64,000 bases of DNA from Steroidobacteraceae bacterium (GTDB lineage Bacteria; Pseudomonadota; Gammaproteobacteria; Steroidobacterales; Steroidobacteraceae). The stretch is taken from the NCBI GenBank assembly GCA_017853175.1, contig JAFMKA010000004.1, positions 1 to 64,000 of the forward strand, given 5' to 3'. Below the pieces are notes generated by a model. That model had not been told where the DNA came from, did not search any database, and was given only the letters and a program-made list of their open reading frames with translations. The translations under genes were made by a program, and so were the position numbers. Below are positions 40,030 through 50,182 of this stretch, in pieces (positions within the stretch are counted from its first letter, which is position 1; the number at the start of each line of letters is the position of its first letter).

Positions 40030-40155
40030 GTGAGCACATGTCCGATCAATCAGATTTCCACGGATTTGGCCCCGATCGTGGCGGCCACCTTGATGGCGTT
40101 CGCGCTGACCTTCAGTTTTTTCTGGGGTCTGATCGACGCTTCCGGCGCCCTTTAA
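40030..40155 (+). CDS. Small membrane protein (41 aa), first ORF of the GntR/ABC operon
   Basis: GTG start with AGGAGG about 8 nt upstream; MSTCPINQISTDLAPIVAATLMAFALTFSFFWGLIDASGAL; single hydrophobic segment. Absent from the ORF track. Confidence 0.65.
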   Translation: MSTCPINQISTDLAPIVAATLMAFALTFSFFWGLIDASGAL

Positions 40156-40181
40156 ACGACTGGACCCTCGGAGCGTCGTGA

Positions 40182-40541
40182 ATGGACTCGCAATGGACTG
40201 ACAACGCTCCGATCTATCGCCAACTCCGAGATCGTGTGGTGGCGATGATCCTCGAGGGAGTGTTGAAGGAGGGCGATCCTTTGCCCTCTGTTCGTAACGT
40301 TGCGGCAGAGTTTCGTATCAACCCGCTGACCGTCCTCAAGGCCTATCAGGCGCTCGCCGATGAACAACTCGTCGAGAAGCGTCGAGGACGAGGGATGTTC
40401 GTCAATGCGGGCGCCCGCGAAACCTTGCTCAAAGATGAGCGCGGCCGATTCCTTCGCGACGAGTGGCCGCGTACCCGCGCCACCATCGACAGGTTGGGCT
40501 TCACAGTGGACGAGCTGATGTCCACAGGAAAACAAAAATGA
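40182..40541 (+). CDS. GntR family transcriptional regulator (YtrA subfamily)
   Basis: APIYRQLRDRVVAMILEGVLKEGDPLPSVRNVAAEFRINPLTVLKAYQAL; short C-terminal domain. Confidence 0.95.
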   Translation: MDSQWTDNAPIYRQLRDRVVAMILEGVLKEGDPLPSVRNVAAEFRINPLTVLKAYQALADEQLVEKRRGRGMFVNAGARETLLKDERGRFLRDEWPRTRATIDRLGFTVDELMSTGKQK

Positions 40542-41401
40542 CTGACGCAGTCATCGTCGCCAAAGATTTACGTAAGCATTATGGAAAGCAGGCCGTTGCG
40601 CTCGATGGCGTGAGTTTCACGGTGGGCCGCGGCCGAATCGTCGGTCTCATGGGACCCAACGGCGCCGGAAAGACGACCGCTCTGAAGGCCATACTCGGAT
40701 TGACACCGTTCGAGGGGCATCTCGATGTGCTCGGTCGCGACCCGCGACGCGAGCGCGATAGCCTCATGCAGGACGTCTGCTTCATCGCCGATGTCGCCGT
40801 ACTGCCCAAGTGGCTGCGTGTGAGCGACGCTATCGATTATGTCGCCGGTGTACATCCCCGATTCGACAGAGCGCGGGCCGACGCCGTATTGGCACGAACC
40901 GAAATACGTCGACGAAGCAAAGTGGGCGAGCTGTCTAAGGGCATGATCACCCAGTTGCATCTCGCACTCATCATGGCGATTGACGCCAAGTTGCTGGTGC
41001 TCGATGAGCCCACGCTCGGTCTCGATCTTCTATATCGAAGGGCGTTCTACGAGACTTTGCTCAACGATTACTTCGATCATGAGCGGACGATCCTCGTGAC
41101 GACGCATCAGGTCGAAGAGATCGAAAATCTTCTAACCGATGTGCTGCTTATCAACCACGGTCGTATCGTCCTCGACTCGGCGATTGATGATCTGCCGAGT
41201 CGCTTTGTTCAACTGATCGCCAACGGCGAGTCGCGCGAGGCAGCGCGGCGCCTCGGACCGATATACGAGCGCGAAGTCTTCGGTCGAACCGCATTCGTAT
41301 TCGAAGGGCGAGAGGCAGCGGAGCTCGCCGCGCTCGGCGAGATACGAACCCCCTCTGTGGCTGATCTCTTCGTTGCCAAAATGGCCGGGAGTGCGTCATG
41401 A
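40538..41401 (+). CDS. ABC transporter ATP-binding protein
   Basis: Start MTDAVIVAKDLRKHYG; GLMGPNGAGKTTALKAILGL; LSKGMITQLHLALIMAIDAKLLVLDEPTLGLD. Confidence 0.95.
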   Translation: MTDAVIVAKDLRKHYGKQAVALDGVSFTVGRGRIVGLMGPNGAGKTTALKAILGLTPFEGHLDVLGRDPRRERDSLMQDVCFIADVAVLPKWLRVSDAIDYVAGVHPRFDRARADAVLARTEIRRRSKVGELSKGMITQLHLALIMAIDAKLLVLDEPTLGLDLLYRRAFYETLLNDYFDHERTILVTTHQVEEIENLLTDVLLINHGRIVLDSAIDDLPSRFVQLIANGESREAARRLGPIYEREVFGRTAFVFEGREAAELAALGEIRTPSVADLFVAKMAGSAS

Positions 41402-42327
41402 ACACCAAGTCGTTTTTTACGCTCGTCGAGCGGGAAACTTGGGAGCATCGCGGGCTGGTCTGGGTGCCCGTCATTACTGCTGCGCTCATCGTTCTCGCAG
41501 CAATCATCAGCTCGAACGTCTCAGGAAGTATTCGGCTCGATGTCGAGCTCGACGGCGAGAGTTCGGCGTTCTTCGCTCAATTGGCGACTGATGAGGTCGC
41601 TCAGGCGCGGCTCTTCAGTATCTGGATGGGATCCATCGGGCTCCCCGTGCTCGTCATCACCATCATCGTTCTATTTTTCTATTTGCTCGATGCGCTTTAC
41701 GCCGAACGTAAGGATCGCAGTATCTTGTTTTGGAAATCGATGCCTGTCTCCGATTCGGCGACGGTGCTCTCCAAGTTGTTCACCTCGATGGTGGCCATAC
41801 CTTTGTGGGTCTGGGCCGTATCACTCGTGATGGGCCTGTTGACCTTCCTGATCATTGCCTTAAAGGTTTCAGGAACGCCGATTGCACCGCTCGGGAAGTT
41901 TCATTTAGGCGCTTGGCTTGTTCTGCAGGTCACGCTTCTACAGAACCTTCTGCTCGCTTCGTTGTGGTACGCGCCCATTGCAGGCTGGTTGCTGCTCGTG
42001 TCGGTTTGGGCGAAGCGTGCGCCATTTCTTTGGGCGGTGCTACCTCCGGCGCTCGTGATGCTGTTCGAGGAAATCATTTTCAATACGGAGCATGTCGCCT
42101 ATCTCATCGGATATCGATTGACGCATTACTTCGAATCGGCCTCAATGGGTTTTAACGTCGAGACGGGCGCCGGATCGCAAGTGATCTTCGATTCCATCAA
42201 AAATACATACGAGGGGATGAGCGCTGCATCGCTATTAGCCGAGCCACATCTTTACTCAGGGCTTGCCGTAGCCGCGATATTCGTTCTGCTCGCGATTCGT
42301 CTGCGGCGTTGGCGCGACGACGCCTGA
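41398..42327 (+). CDS. ABC transporter permease
   Basis: About 6 TM segments; YAERKDRSILFWKSMPVSDSATVLSKL; overlaps ATPase gene by 4 bp. Confidence 0.9.
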   Translation: MNTKSFFTLVERETWEHRGLVWVPVITAALIVLAAIISSNVSGSIRLDVELDGESSAFFAQLATDEVAQARLFSIWMGSIGLPVLVITIIVLFFYLLDALYAERKDRSILFWKSMPVSDSATVLSKLFTSMVAIPLWVWAVSLVMGLLTFLIIALKVSGTPIAPLGKFHLGAWLVLQVTLLQNLLLASLWYAPIAGWLLLVSVWAKRAPFLWAVLPPALVMLFEEIIFNTEHVAYLIGYRLTHYFESASMGFNVETGAGSQVIFDSIKNTYEGMSAASLLAEPHLYSGLAVAAIFVLLAIRLRRWRDDA

Positions 42328-42335
42328 CGCGGTCG

Positions 42336-43523
42336 TCAGAGGTGAGCGCCGCTCGTTACGATTTCGGTGATACGGCGGGCTTTGGCGCGCGCCGCATCGA
42401 TCGAATGGGCTCTGGCGAGCGAGACGCCCATACGCCGCTGACCACTCACGTCGGGTTTGCCGAAAAGTCTTAGAGAGGTGTCAGGCTCTGCGAGCGCTTG
42501 ATCGAGTCCGCTGAAGCTCACGTTAGCGGAGTCCCCTTCGACGAGAACGGCGCTCGATGCAGACGGGCCGAACTGACGGATCACCGGGATCGGCAACCCG
42601 AGAATGGCACGCAGATGCAGTGCGAATTCCGAGAGGTCTTGGGAAATCATCGTGACCATGCCGGTATCGTGCGGGCGAGGCGACACCTCGCTGAACCATA
42701 CCGAGTCGCCTTTCACAAAAAGCTCGACCCCGAATAGACCTCGTCCCCCTAGGGCTGCGGTCACTCGTTCGGCGATACGTTGGCTTTCTTTGAGTGCGGC
42801 GTCGGTCATTGGATGCGGTTGCCATGATTCACGATAGTCGCCCGCGATTTGCAGATGGCCGATCGGATCGCAGAATGACGTTCCACCGGCATGACGAACT
42901 GTGAGCAGGGTGATTTCGTAATCGAACTCGACGAAGCCCTCGACGATCACTCGACCGGCACCAGCGCGACCGCCGGCTTGAGCGTAATCCCAGGCGCGAT
43001 CGATATCGGCGGATTCTCGTACGACGCTTTGGCCTTTTCCCGAACTCGACATCACCGGCTTCACGACGCAAGGCGTGCCGATCGCGGCAACAGCCGATCG
43101 ATATTCGTCGGGCGTCGAGGCGAATCGGTAGGGCGACGTGGGTAGACCTAAATCCTCGGCCGCGAGACGTCGAATACCCTCACGGTCCATGGTTAACCGC
43201 GCCGCACGTGCGGTCGGGATGACGTTGAATCCTTCGGCTTCGAGCGCGAGCAATTCTTCGGTCGCGATGGCTTCGATTTCCGGGACGATGAATTGGGGCT
43301 GCTCTCGCAGCACGAGCTCCCGCAAGGCCGCTCGATCAAGCATGCGGATGACATGAGCACGATGTGCGACCTGCATGGCCGGTGCGTCGGCATATCGATC
43401 GACGGCAATCACCTCGAGGCCGAGCCGCTGCGCTTCGATCGCCACTTCTTTTCCGAGCTCCCCCGAGCCGAGGAGCATCAGGCGCGTGGCCGAAGGTTTG
43501 CGGGGAGTGCCAATGGTGGTCAT
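42336..43523 (-). CDS. purT: Formate-dependent phosphoribosylglycinamide formyltransferase
   Basis: [61 protein letters not shown]-grasp. Confidence 0.96.
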   Translation of the reverse strand: MTTIGTPRKPSATRLMLLGSGELGKEVAIEAQRLGLEVIAVDRYADAPAMQVAHRAHVIRMLDRAALRELVLREQPQFIVPEIEAIATEELLALEAEGFNVIPTARAARLTMDREGIRRLAAEDLGLPTSPYRFASTPDEYRSAVAAIGTPCVVKPVMSSSGKGQSVVRESADIDRAWDYAQAGGRAGAGRVIVEGFVEFDYEITLLTVRHAGGTSFCDPIGHLQIAGDYRESWQPHPMTDAALKESQRIAERVTAALGGRGLFGVELFVKGDSVWFSEVSPRPHDTGMVTMISQDLSEFALHLRAILGLPIPVIRQFGPSASSAVLVEGDSANVSFSGLDQALAEPDTSLRLFGKPDVSGQRRMGVSLARAHSIDAARAKARRITEIVTSGAHL

Positions 43524-43574
43524 GCGAGGCCTCGGGATAGACTGCTTGGCAGTTTAACTTCAGGAATTTCCGTC

Positions 43575-43814
43575 ATGTCCGATCCAGTCATTGCCAGCAA
43601 AACCCCGTACGCCGTCGATGTCGAGGTGGGGAAAACCTATTGGTGGTGTACCTGTGGCAAGTCCGCTAAGCAGCCCTTTTGCGACGGGTCGCACAAAGGC
43701 TCGGCTTTCACGCCGATGAAGTACGACGCCGACAAGACCGGGACAGTCTGGTTCTGCGGGTGCAAACACACCGCCAAGGGCCCGCTATGCGACGGGTCTC
43801 ACAAAAAGCTGTAA
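43575..43814 (+). CDS. CDGSH iron-sulfur domain protein with two CDGSH motifs
   Basis: 79 aa; CTCGKSAKQPFCDGSHKG and CGCKHTAKGPLCDGSHKK. Confidence 0.93.
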   Translation: MSDPVIASKTPYAVDVEVGKTYWWCTCGKSAKQPFCDGSHKGSAFTPMKYDADKTGTVWFCGCKHTAKGPLCDGSHKKL

Positions 43815-43895
43815 CGCTAAGCAATTGATATTTAAGAAAATTATCACGGCGTCGAAGATGTCTTATTTAGTACAGCTTTTGTTCTGTACAAATGC

Positions 43896-43923
43896 TTGAC
43901 ACGCTAAGGTCGGCCGGTAGAAT
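43896..43923 (+). promoter_or_regulatory. Sigma70 promoter driving the candidate small RNA
   Basis: TTGACA (43896-43901), 16-nt spacer, TAGAAT (43918-43923). Confidence 0.7.
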
Positions 43924-43927
43924 TGCG

Positions 43928-43995
43928 CTCGTCAACCGTCCCTTCTGACGAGTGACCCCCGTTCGGGCGGATCGAAAGATCCGCCCAATTTTTTT
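43928..43995 (+). ncRNA. Candidate intergenic small RNA (about 65-70 nt)
   Basis: Own promoter; 5' hairpin CTCGTCA/TGACGAG with loop ACCGTCCCTTC; C-rich linker; GNRA-capped terminator. No plus-strand ORF follows. Confidence 0.62.
43965..43995 (+). terminator. Rho-independent terminator with GAAA tetraloop
   Basis: GGGCGGATC-GAAA-GATCCGCCC (9-bp perfect stem), then AA and seven Ts. Confidence 0.88.
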
Positions 43996-44014
43996 CCGGG
44001 GTCAGATATCCCGC

Positions 44015-45937
44015 TCAGCCCGACAGTCGTTCGCTGAGTTCTAGCCAGCGCTCCTCGAGCGAGGCGATTCGCCCCAAGAGCTTGGCGTGTGACTCGGGCA
44101 GCTTCTCGAGCGCCGCATCGGTCGAGGCATACGACTTGGGGTCCGCCATCCGTTGTTCGAGTTCCAGTCGCTCTTTCCCGAGGCGCTCGAGATCTTTCTC
44201 CACCTTTCGCAGCTCGGCGCGAAGGGGTGTGACTGCGTTTCGGCTCTCGGCCTCCTGACGCTTTCGATCTTTACGCGACGACGTCTGATTCGAATCCGAC
44301 CCGTTAGAGCTCGACCCTGCGCGGGATCGACGCGAGAGCCAATTGGCGTAATCGGCGAGATCGCCATCGAAAGGCATGACCTCGCCGTGACCGACGAGTA
44401 CGAATTCGTCGCAGACACTGCTCAACAACCCTCGATCGTGCGATACGACGACCACCGCGCCCTCGAACTCCTGCAAGGCGAGTAATAACGAATCGCGCAT
44501 CTCGAGGTCGAGATGGTTGGTGGGCTCATCGAGCAACAGCAGGTTAGGTCGGCGCGCCACCAGAATGGCGAGCGATAACCTGGCGCGCTCGCCACCCGAG
44601 AAGGACGCGACAGGTTCGAACACCCGATCGCCCGAAAAGTTGAATCGACCGAGATGATCACGCTTTTGTTGTTCGCCCCAAGCCGAGGCCTCCGGGCCGC
44701 CGCGACGGGTCAGCTCGAGGATGGCTGTGCTCGATGCGTCGAGCTGATCGACCTCGAGCTGTGCAAAAAAACCGGTCTCGAGATCGGGTGCGCCCGTCCG
44801 CGTACCCGTCTTCGGCTCGAGCTCGCCAGCGATCGTTTTCATCAGGGTCGACTTGCCGGCGCCGTTTCGGCCGAGGATGCCGAGCCGTGCACCCGGCGCA
44901 ATCGACATCTTGACCCCAGAAATCACCGTACGGTTTTCGTATCCAGCGCTGATTTGGTCGAGATCGACGAGCGGCGCAGGTAGCTTGCGCGGCAACTTGA
45001 ACTCCCAGTCGTAGGCCGCCTCGGCATGTTGCGTGACGAGTGCCGGAAGTCGTTCTAACCATTTAATGCGGCTTTGGGCTTGTCTAGCCTTAGTCGCTTG
45101 GGCACGAAAACGATCGATGAAACTTTGAACGCGCGCCGTCTCGCGTTTGATTCGTTCGTTTTCAGCCTGTTGCTGCGCGAGTCGTGACAGTCGCTGTGTT
45201 TCGAACTCGCTGAAGTTTCCGGAGTAACTCTCGATACGCCGTGCCGAAATATGCAGCACGCGCCCAATGATGGCGTCGAGAAAGTCCCGATCATGCGAGA
45301 CGAGTAATAACGTTCCGGGATAAGACCGCAGCCAGTCTTGTAACCACAGCACGGCGTCGAGATCGAGATGGTTGGTCGGTTCGTCGAGCAAGAGCAAATC
45401 GGAGCGACACATGAGTGCCCGAGCGAGATTGGCCCGCATGCGCATACCGCCCGAAAAATCAGCGATGGGGCGGTCGATGGCAGCCGGGTCGAAGCCAAGG
45501 CCATCGAGCAACTCGGCAGCTCGTGTTCGCGCCGTATATCCGCCGAGCGAATCGTATTCGCCCAGCAAATGAGCATGACGGATGCCATCGTCCGATTGCT
45601 CCGCCTCGGCGAGCTCGAGCTCGCAGGCGCGCAGCGCGGCATCGCCGTCTATCACGTGCTCGATGACGGGTTGTTGCGAGTGCGGCAACTCCTGCGCGAC
45701 TGACGCGACAGAAAGTTTTCCAGGAAGCTCGAACTCGCCACGGTCGGGCGCGAGCTCTCCCCGCAGTAAAGATAAGAGTGACGACTTACCGCAGCCATTT
45801 CGTCCGACGAGCCCGACCTTTTCGCCACGGAGGATGCTGACCGATACGTCCTCCAGCAAGGGCTCTGGACCGCGGCGAAGTTGAATATTGCGCAGATGAA
45901 TCACGGCCGCAATTGTACGTGTATGCTCGCCGCTCAT
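44015..45937 (-). CDS. ABC-F family ATPase (YheS/Uup-like)
   Basis: Two nucleotide-binding domains (GLVGRNGCGKSSLLSLL; GILGRNGAGKSTLMKTI) with LLLDEPTNHLDL twice; C-terminal coiled coil. Confidence 0.95.
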   Translation of the reverse strand: MSGEHTRTIAAVIHLRNIQLRRGPEPLLEDVSVSILRGEKVGLVGRNGCGKSSLLSLLRGELAPDRGEFELPGKLSVASVAQELPHSQQPVIEHVIDGDAALRACELELAEAEQSDDGIRHAHLLGEYDSLGGYTARTRAAELLDGLGFDPAAIDRPIADFSGGMRMRANLARALMCRSDLLLLDEPTNHLDLDAVLWLQDWLRSYPGTLLLVSHDRDFLDAIIGRVLHISARRIESYSGNFSEFETQRLSRLAQQQAENERIKRETARVQSFIDRFRAQATKARQAQSRIKWLERLPALVTQHAEAAYDWEFKLPRKLPAPLVDLDQISAGYENRTVISGVKMSIAPGARLGILGRNGAGKSTLMKTIAGELEPKTGTRTGAPDLETGFFAQLEVDQLDASSTAILELTRRGGPEASAWGEQQKRDHLGRFNFSGDRVFEPVASFSGGERARLSLAILVARRPNLLLLDEPTNHLDLEMRDSLLLALQEFEGAVVVVSHDRGLLSSVCDEFVLVGHGEVMPFDGDLADYANWLSRRSRAGSSSNGSDSNQTSSRKDRKRQEAESRNAVTPLRAELRKVEKDLERLGKERLELEQRMADPKSYASTDAALEKLPESHAKLLGRIASLEERWLELSERLSG

Positions 45938-46703
45938 GCGGCTCGTACAACCTCTGCGTGGCTCTCTTGGCGAACTCGAACTGACCGGCCGGAGTCGTCA
46001 GCATGTCGTGGAGGCGTCGGATATTGGCTGTACCCTCCAGCGAGATGCGTTGTCCGCTTTTCTTGCGTTGCGTGAGGCAGCGCAGGCGGCTGGGTTCGAT
46101 CTGCGAGCCGCGTCCTCATTCAGGGATTTCGATCGTCAGCTGACGATCTGGAACTCGAAATTTCGTGGTGAACGCCCGATTCTCGACAGATCGGGTAATC
46201 AATTGGATGCTGCGACGCTATCGCTCGCGGAACGAGTCGATGCAATTCTGCTGTGGTCGGCACTGCCCGGCGCGAGTCGACATCATTGGGGCACGGACTT
46301 CGACGTTTTCGATGCGGCAGCGATGCCCGAGCGATCTAGGCTTCGCTTGGTCCCCGAGGAATATGAAATTGGAGGGCCATTTGCGCCGCTTACGTCATGG
46401 CTCGACACGCATATGCATCAGTTCGGTTTTTTTAGACCGTACGTTGCACCGGTTAGAGGAGGCGAGCCAAGCGGCGTTAGTCCCGAGCCTTGGCATCTCA
46501 GTTATGCCCCACTCGCAACAGAGTGCCTCAATGCGCTGACCCCCGAAATTTTGTCACGCGCGATAGCGTCTTCATCAATGGACGGACGCGAAGTCGTATT
46601 GGCGCGCATCGAAGAACTGCATCATCGTTTTGTTGCCGATGTTGCGCCTGCGTCTGCAGCCTCACTCGCGGTGAAACTCGGCGATCACCGGCGTATGGTC
46701 TGA
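45936..46703 (+). CDS. M15 family metallopeptidase (D,D-carboxypeptidase-like)
   Basis: ASSFRDFDRQLTIWNSKF; GASRHHWGTDFDVFD; EPWHLSY. Confidence 0.9.
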   Translation: MRLVQPLRGSLGELELTGRSRQHVVEASDIGCTLQRDALSAFLALREAAQAAGFDLRAASSFRDFDRQLTIWNSKFRGERPILDRSGNQLDAATLSLAERVDAILLWSALPGASRHHWGTDFDVFDAAAMPERSRLRLVPEEYEIGGPFAPLTSWLDTHMHQFGFFRPYVAPVRGGEPSGVSPEPWHLSYAPLATECLNALTPEILSRAIASSSMDGREVVLARIEELHHRFVADVAPASAASLAVKLGDHRRMV

Positions 46704-47441
46704 GGGGCGCTCGGCGCGTCGAGGCTCGCGATCGATATGTGATGCCACGCAACGTTTGGCGAGTTCAGTGGTCGCAAGGATCAGATCGATCCGTAGTCCG
46801 TGATTACGTCGGAAAGCGGCTGCGCGGTAATCCCACCAGCTGAACGACTTTTCGGGCTGATCGAAATTTCGGAAGACATCGACGAGTCCGGCATCGAGCA
46901 ATTGACGATACGCTGTCCGCTCGGGTTCGCTGACATGCACGCTACCGACCCAAGCGGCTGGGTCATGCACGTCGCGGTCTTCTGGAGCGATGTTGAAGTC
47001 ACCGAGAACGATAACGTCACGATTTTTGAGCAATGAGCTACGGAGCCAGTGGTCGAGCGCCTCGAGCCAGCGGAGTTTATAGGCGTACTTATCTGAGCCC
47101 GGTTCTTGACCATTTGGTACATAGAGATCGAGCACGACGAGACCATCAGTCTCGGCGGCGAGCACTCTGCGTTGCTCGTCTTCGAATCCGGGAATGCCGG
47201 TAGCGATGACCTTCAGTGGTTTCTTGGAGAGTATGGCGACGCCGTTATACGTGCGTTGGCCGCTGTAGACCACTTCGTATCCGAGGTTGGCGATCTCGTC
47301 TGCCGGAAAATCAGAATCGGGAATCTTAGTTTCCTGCAGGGCGACGATATCGGGCTTGGCTGTGGCGAGCCATTCGGCAAGTTGAGGGAGTCGGACCCTC
47401 AGGGAATTGACGTTCCAGGTGGCGATGGTGGTGTGGGTCAT
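46662..47441 (-). CDS. xth: Exodeoxyribonuclease III
   Basis: Start MTHTTIATWNVNSLRVRLPQL; IVALQETKI; VLGDFNIAPEDRDVHDP; RPSDHTPVIAEF. Confidence 0.95.
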   Translation of the reverse strand: MTHTTIATWNVNSLRVRLPQLAEWLATAKPDIVALQETKIPDSDFPADEIANLGYEVVYSGQRTYNGVAILSKKPLKVIATGIPGFEDEQRRVLAAETDGLVVLDLYVPNGQEPGSDKYAYKLRWLEALDHWLRSSLLKNRDVIVLGDFNIAPEDRDVHDPAAWVGSVHVSEPERTAYRQLLDAGLVDVFRNFDQPEKSFSWWDYRAAAFRRNHGLRIDLILATTELAKRCVASHIDREPRRAERPSDHTPVIAEFHRE

Positions 47442-47520
47442 CGCCCTAGGGTAATGCACGGACGACGAAACGGTCATGCTCCCCGCAGCAAGTCGTCGGG
47501 ACGCCGTGTACGATTCGGGC

Positions 47521-48876
47521 ATGACGACTAGAAGATTTGATCTGGTAGTGATCGGCGGCGGTAGTGGCGGGCTTGCCTGCGCACAGCGTGCGACCGAATA
47601 CGGCGCCAAAGTGGCGCTCATCGAGTCTGCGCGACTTGGGGGCACTTGCGTCAACGTGGGCTGCGTTCCGAAAAAAGTAATGTGGAATGCCGCCCAGATC
47701 GCTCACGCGGCACATGATGCGGCGCACTACGGCTTCGATCTCGACCTGCGCGGCCATGACTGGGGTGCGCTTAGAGAGGCGCGTGAGGCCTATATCCATC
47801 GACTCAATGGCATCTACGAGCGTAATCTCGCGAATAAAAAAATAGAGTTCTTTCGAGGGCACGGACGGTTTGCCGCCGTGGGCGAGGTGCAGATCGGCGA
47901 TGAAACCCTCGAGGCCCCTCACGTGGTGATCGCGACGGGCGGGCGGCCCGCCGTACCGGCCATTCCGGGCGCAGAGTTCGGGATCACGTCAGATGGCTTT
48001 TTCGCTCTCGAGAAAAAACCTGACCGGGTTGCGGTTGTAGGGAGTGGTTACATCGCCGTTGAACTTGCAGGCGTATTCGCCGCACTCGGCAGTCGGGTGT
48101 CGCTCGTTATTCGCCACGAGCATGTGCTGCGCCACTTCGATAGCATGCTCGGCGATACCCTCATGAAGATCATGCGCGATGAGGGCACGACTATCGAAAC
48201 CAATGCTACGCCCCGCGCCCTCGAACGCGATGCCGACGGCAGTCTGCGCATGCTCACGGCAGATGGACGCACCCTTGGCGCGTTCGACTGCGTGGTGTGG
48301 GCTATCGGTCGTGACCCGATGGTCGAGGGGATCGGCCTTGATCGCGCAGGCGTTAAGTTAGACGACTCTGGACACATTGCGGTCGATCGGTTTCAGCAAA
48401 CGAACATCGGTGGCATTTACGCCATCGGCGATGTCACGGGACGCGCCTTGTTGACACCTGTGGCCATCGCCGCAGGGCGTCGACTGTCTGACAGAGTCTT
48501 CGGGGGTATGACGGAGCGTCATCTCGACTACTCGATCATTCCGACGGTAGTGTTTAGTCATCCACCGATCGGTACGGTGGGTCTCAGCGAACAGGAAGCC
48601 CGAGATCGCTACGGCGCAGAATCTTTGAAGATCTATACGTCAGGGTTCGTGCCGATGTATCACGCACTGACGTCGCGAAAGCCGCGTGCCGAAATGAAAC
48701 TCGTCACCGTGGGCCCTGAGCAGCGGGTCGTGGGCTGTCATGTCATCGGCGCGGGCGCCGACGAAATGCTGCAAGGATTTGCCGTCGCCGTGAAGATGGG
48801 CGCGACTAAGCGCGACTTCGACGACACGATCGCCATTCATCCAACGAGTGCAGAGGAATTCGTCACGATGCGCTGA
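47521..48876 (+). CDS. gor: Glutathione-disulfide reductase
   Basis: Start [67 protein letters not shown]. Confidence 0.95.
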   Translation: MTTRRFDLVVIGGGSGGLACAQRATEYGAKVALIESARLGGTCVNVGCVPKKVMWNAAQIAHAAHDAAHYGFDLDLRGHDWGALREAREAYIHRLNGIYERNLANKKIEFFRGHGRFAAVGEVQIGDETLEAPHVVIATGGRPAVPAIPGAEFGITSDGFFALEKKPDRVAVVGSGYIAVELAGVFAALGSRVSLVIRHEHVLRHFDSMLGDTLMKIMRDEGTTIETNATPRALERDADGSLRMLTADGRTLGAFDCVVWAIGRDPMVEGIGLDRAGVKLDDSGHIAVDRFQQTNIGGIYAIGDVTGRALLTPVAIAAGRRLSDRVFGGMTERHLDYSIIPTVVFSHPPIGTVGLSEQEARDRYGAESLKIYTSGFVPMYHALTSRKPRAEMKLVTVGPEQRVVGCHVIGAGADEMLQGFAVAVKMGATKRDFDDTIAIHPTSAEEFVTMR

Positions 48877-49549
48877 GGGGCTTAACCTCGCCGAGTAGCA
48901 ACCGTCGCAGATACTCGGGCGCGACGAGATGACAATATCGCGTACCCCTAAACTGCGGCGGTGCGGCAAGGTAACGCGGGTCAAGCCAGTCGTTGCGCAT
49001 CGCTTTTGCTTGTATTCGCAAATGTCCTGACTCGTCGATTCGTGCCATGGCATAAGGTTCGAGCCAAATGGGGCCCATCGTCGTAACGATATCCGGGTCC
49101 ATCAATACTTTTTTTCCACCGTCGAATCGTAAGCGTCGGCGCTCGGCCGGGGTCATCGAGGCGAGGACGCGTTGCAAGGTGAGGGCGTTCACACCGCTAC
49201 ATCCGATATCGGCACCCGCCGCCTCCGGGCCGTACTCACTCACTAGGTGATCGGCAGTCTTCATCTTGCAGGACACCATCATGGCTGTCGCATTCGGTGC
49301 CGTACTCTCTGGCCAGACATATTGAGTGGTGACGAGAGGGCGAGCGACAGGTTTCGACTTGGTGAAGGTGGCGACGTCCGTGTGTATTTCATTCCGGGCC
49401 TGCACTTTTGAGCTGACGATGGCCGCTTGAGCTTCGATGCAGAAGCTGTCGGTCGTCTTTGCCGGAGCGACCGATGTGACCGGAGCGAAAGAGCAGCCAG
49501 ACAGTAGCAAGCCCACCGCCAAGGCACTGAACGAAGAATTTGAAGCCAT
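48863..49549 (-). CDS. Hypothetical lipoprotein
   Basis: [14 protein letters not shown] lipobox; no family recognised. Confidence 0.75.
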   Translation of the reverse strand: MASNSSFSALAVGLLLSGCSFAPVTSVAPAKTTDSFCIEAQAAIVSSKVQARNEIHTDVATFTKSKPVARPLVTTQYVWPESTAPNATAMMVSCKMKTADHLVSEYGPEAAGADIGCSGVNALTLQRVLASMTPAERRRLRFDGGKKVLMDPDIVTTMGPIWLEPYAMARIDESGHLRIQAKAMRNDWLDPRYLAAPPQFRGTRYCHLVAPEYLRRLLLGEVKPLSAS

Positions 49550-49603
49550 CTTTGGACCTCCTCTCTGTCCGCAAGGTACACGCTTTTAGCGCTCAAAGTT
49601 GAC

Positions 49604-50182
49604 TTGGTGGGCCGCGCCGACCGAAATCGTCGGGTGACACGCATACCACTTAAGACATCGACCGCTTTTGGTAAGGCGACGCTCGTCGCAGTGCTATTGT
49701 TGGTCGCCGGCTGCGATCGCGGCTCTGCGCCCTTGCCGTCCGAGTCTTTGCAGATTCGTATCAACTTGTTGTGCACGACGTGTGACGACTTCCTCCGGTG
49801 CGACGCATCGGGCGTGGCATCTGAGACCCAGTCCTATCGACTTTACAGACTGCGCGAAAAGAGTTTTTGGGCGCAGATTGCGACGATCTGGGATTACCTC
49901 ATTCAACTGGTGCGTCGTAAGACGACTGACGTTCGGCCCCTGTCGATTTACGAAAACCAAGGTGAAGTTAGACGGATCACAAGCTCGGTCGGTAAGGCCC
50001 GTGTCGACGCCGCTGCGGGGCTCATTCAGTTGCCAGACTCGACGATCGACATGCGGAACGGCGAGTGGCGGACGCCCACCGGCGCGCTGCAGGGGCAGTG
50101 CCGCACGATGCCCCGCCGAGAAGGCTATGCCTGGGTGCGCGCGATGCTCGGGCGTGAGTTACCTACCGGGAGAGCTCCGTGA
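49604..50182 (+). CDS. Hypothetical lipoprotein-like exported protein
   Basis: VLLLVAGCDRG; CTTCDDFLRCD; start uncertain (TTG/GTG); stop overlaps the next gene start. Confidence 0.65.
   Translation: MVGRADRNRRVTRIPLKTSTAFGKATLVAVLLLVAGCDRGSAPLPSESLQIRINLLCTTCDDFLRCDASGVASETQSYRLYRLREKSFWAQIATIWDYLIQLVRRKTTDVRPLSIYENQGEVRRITSSVGKARVDAAAGLIQLPDSTIDMRNGEWRTPTGALQGQCRTMPRREGYAWVRAMLGRELPTGRAP

Noticed and set aside
43870-43889. LexA/SOS box upstream of the small RNA
   Set aside because: Half-sites are inverted (GTACAG-N8-CTGTAC) relative to CTGT-N8-ACAG; kept only as an unidentified operator-like palindrome.
49040-49060. GGTTCGA-like T-loop suggesting a tRNA
   Set aside because: No acceptor or anticodon stems; lies within a coding region.
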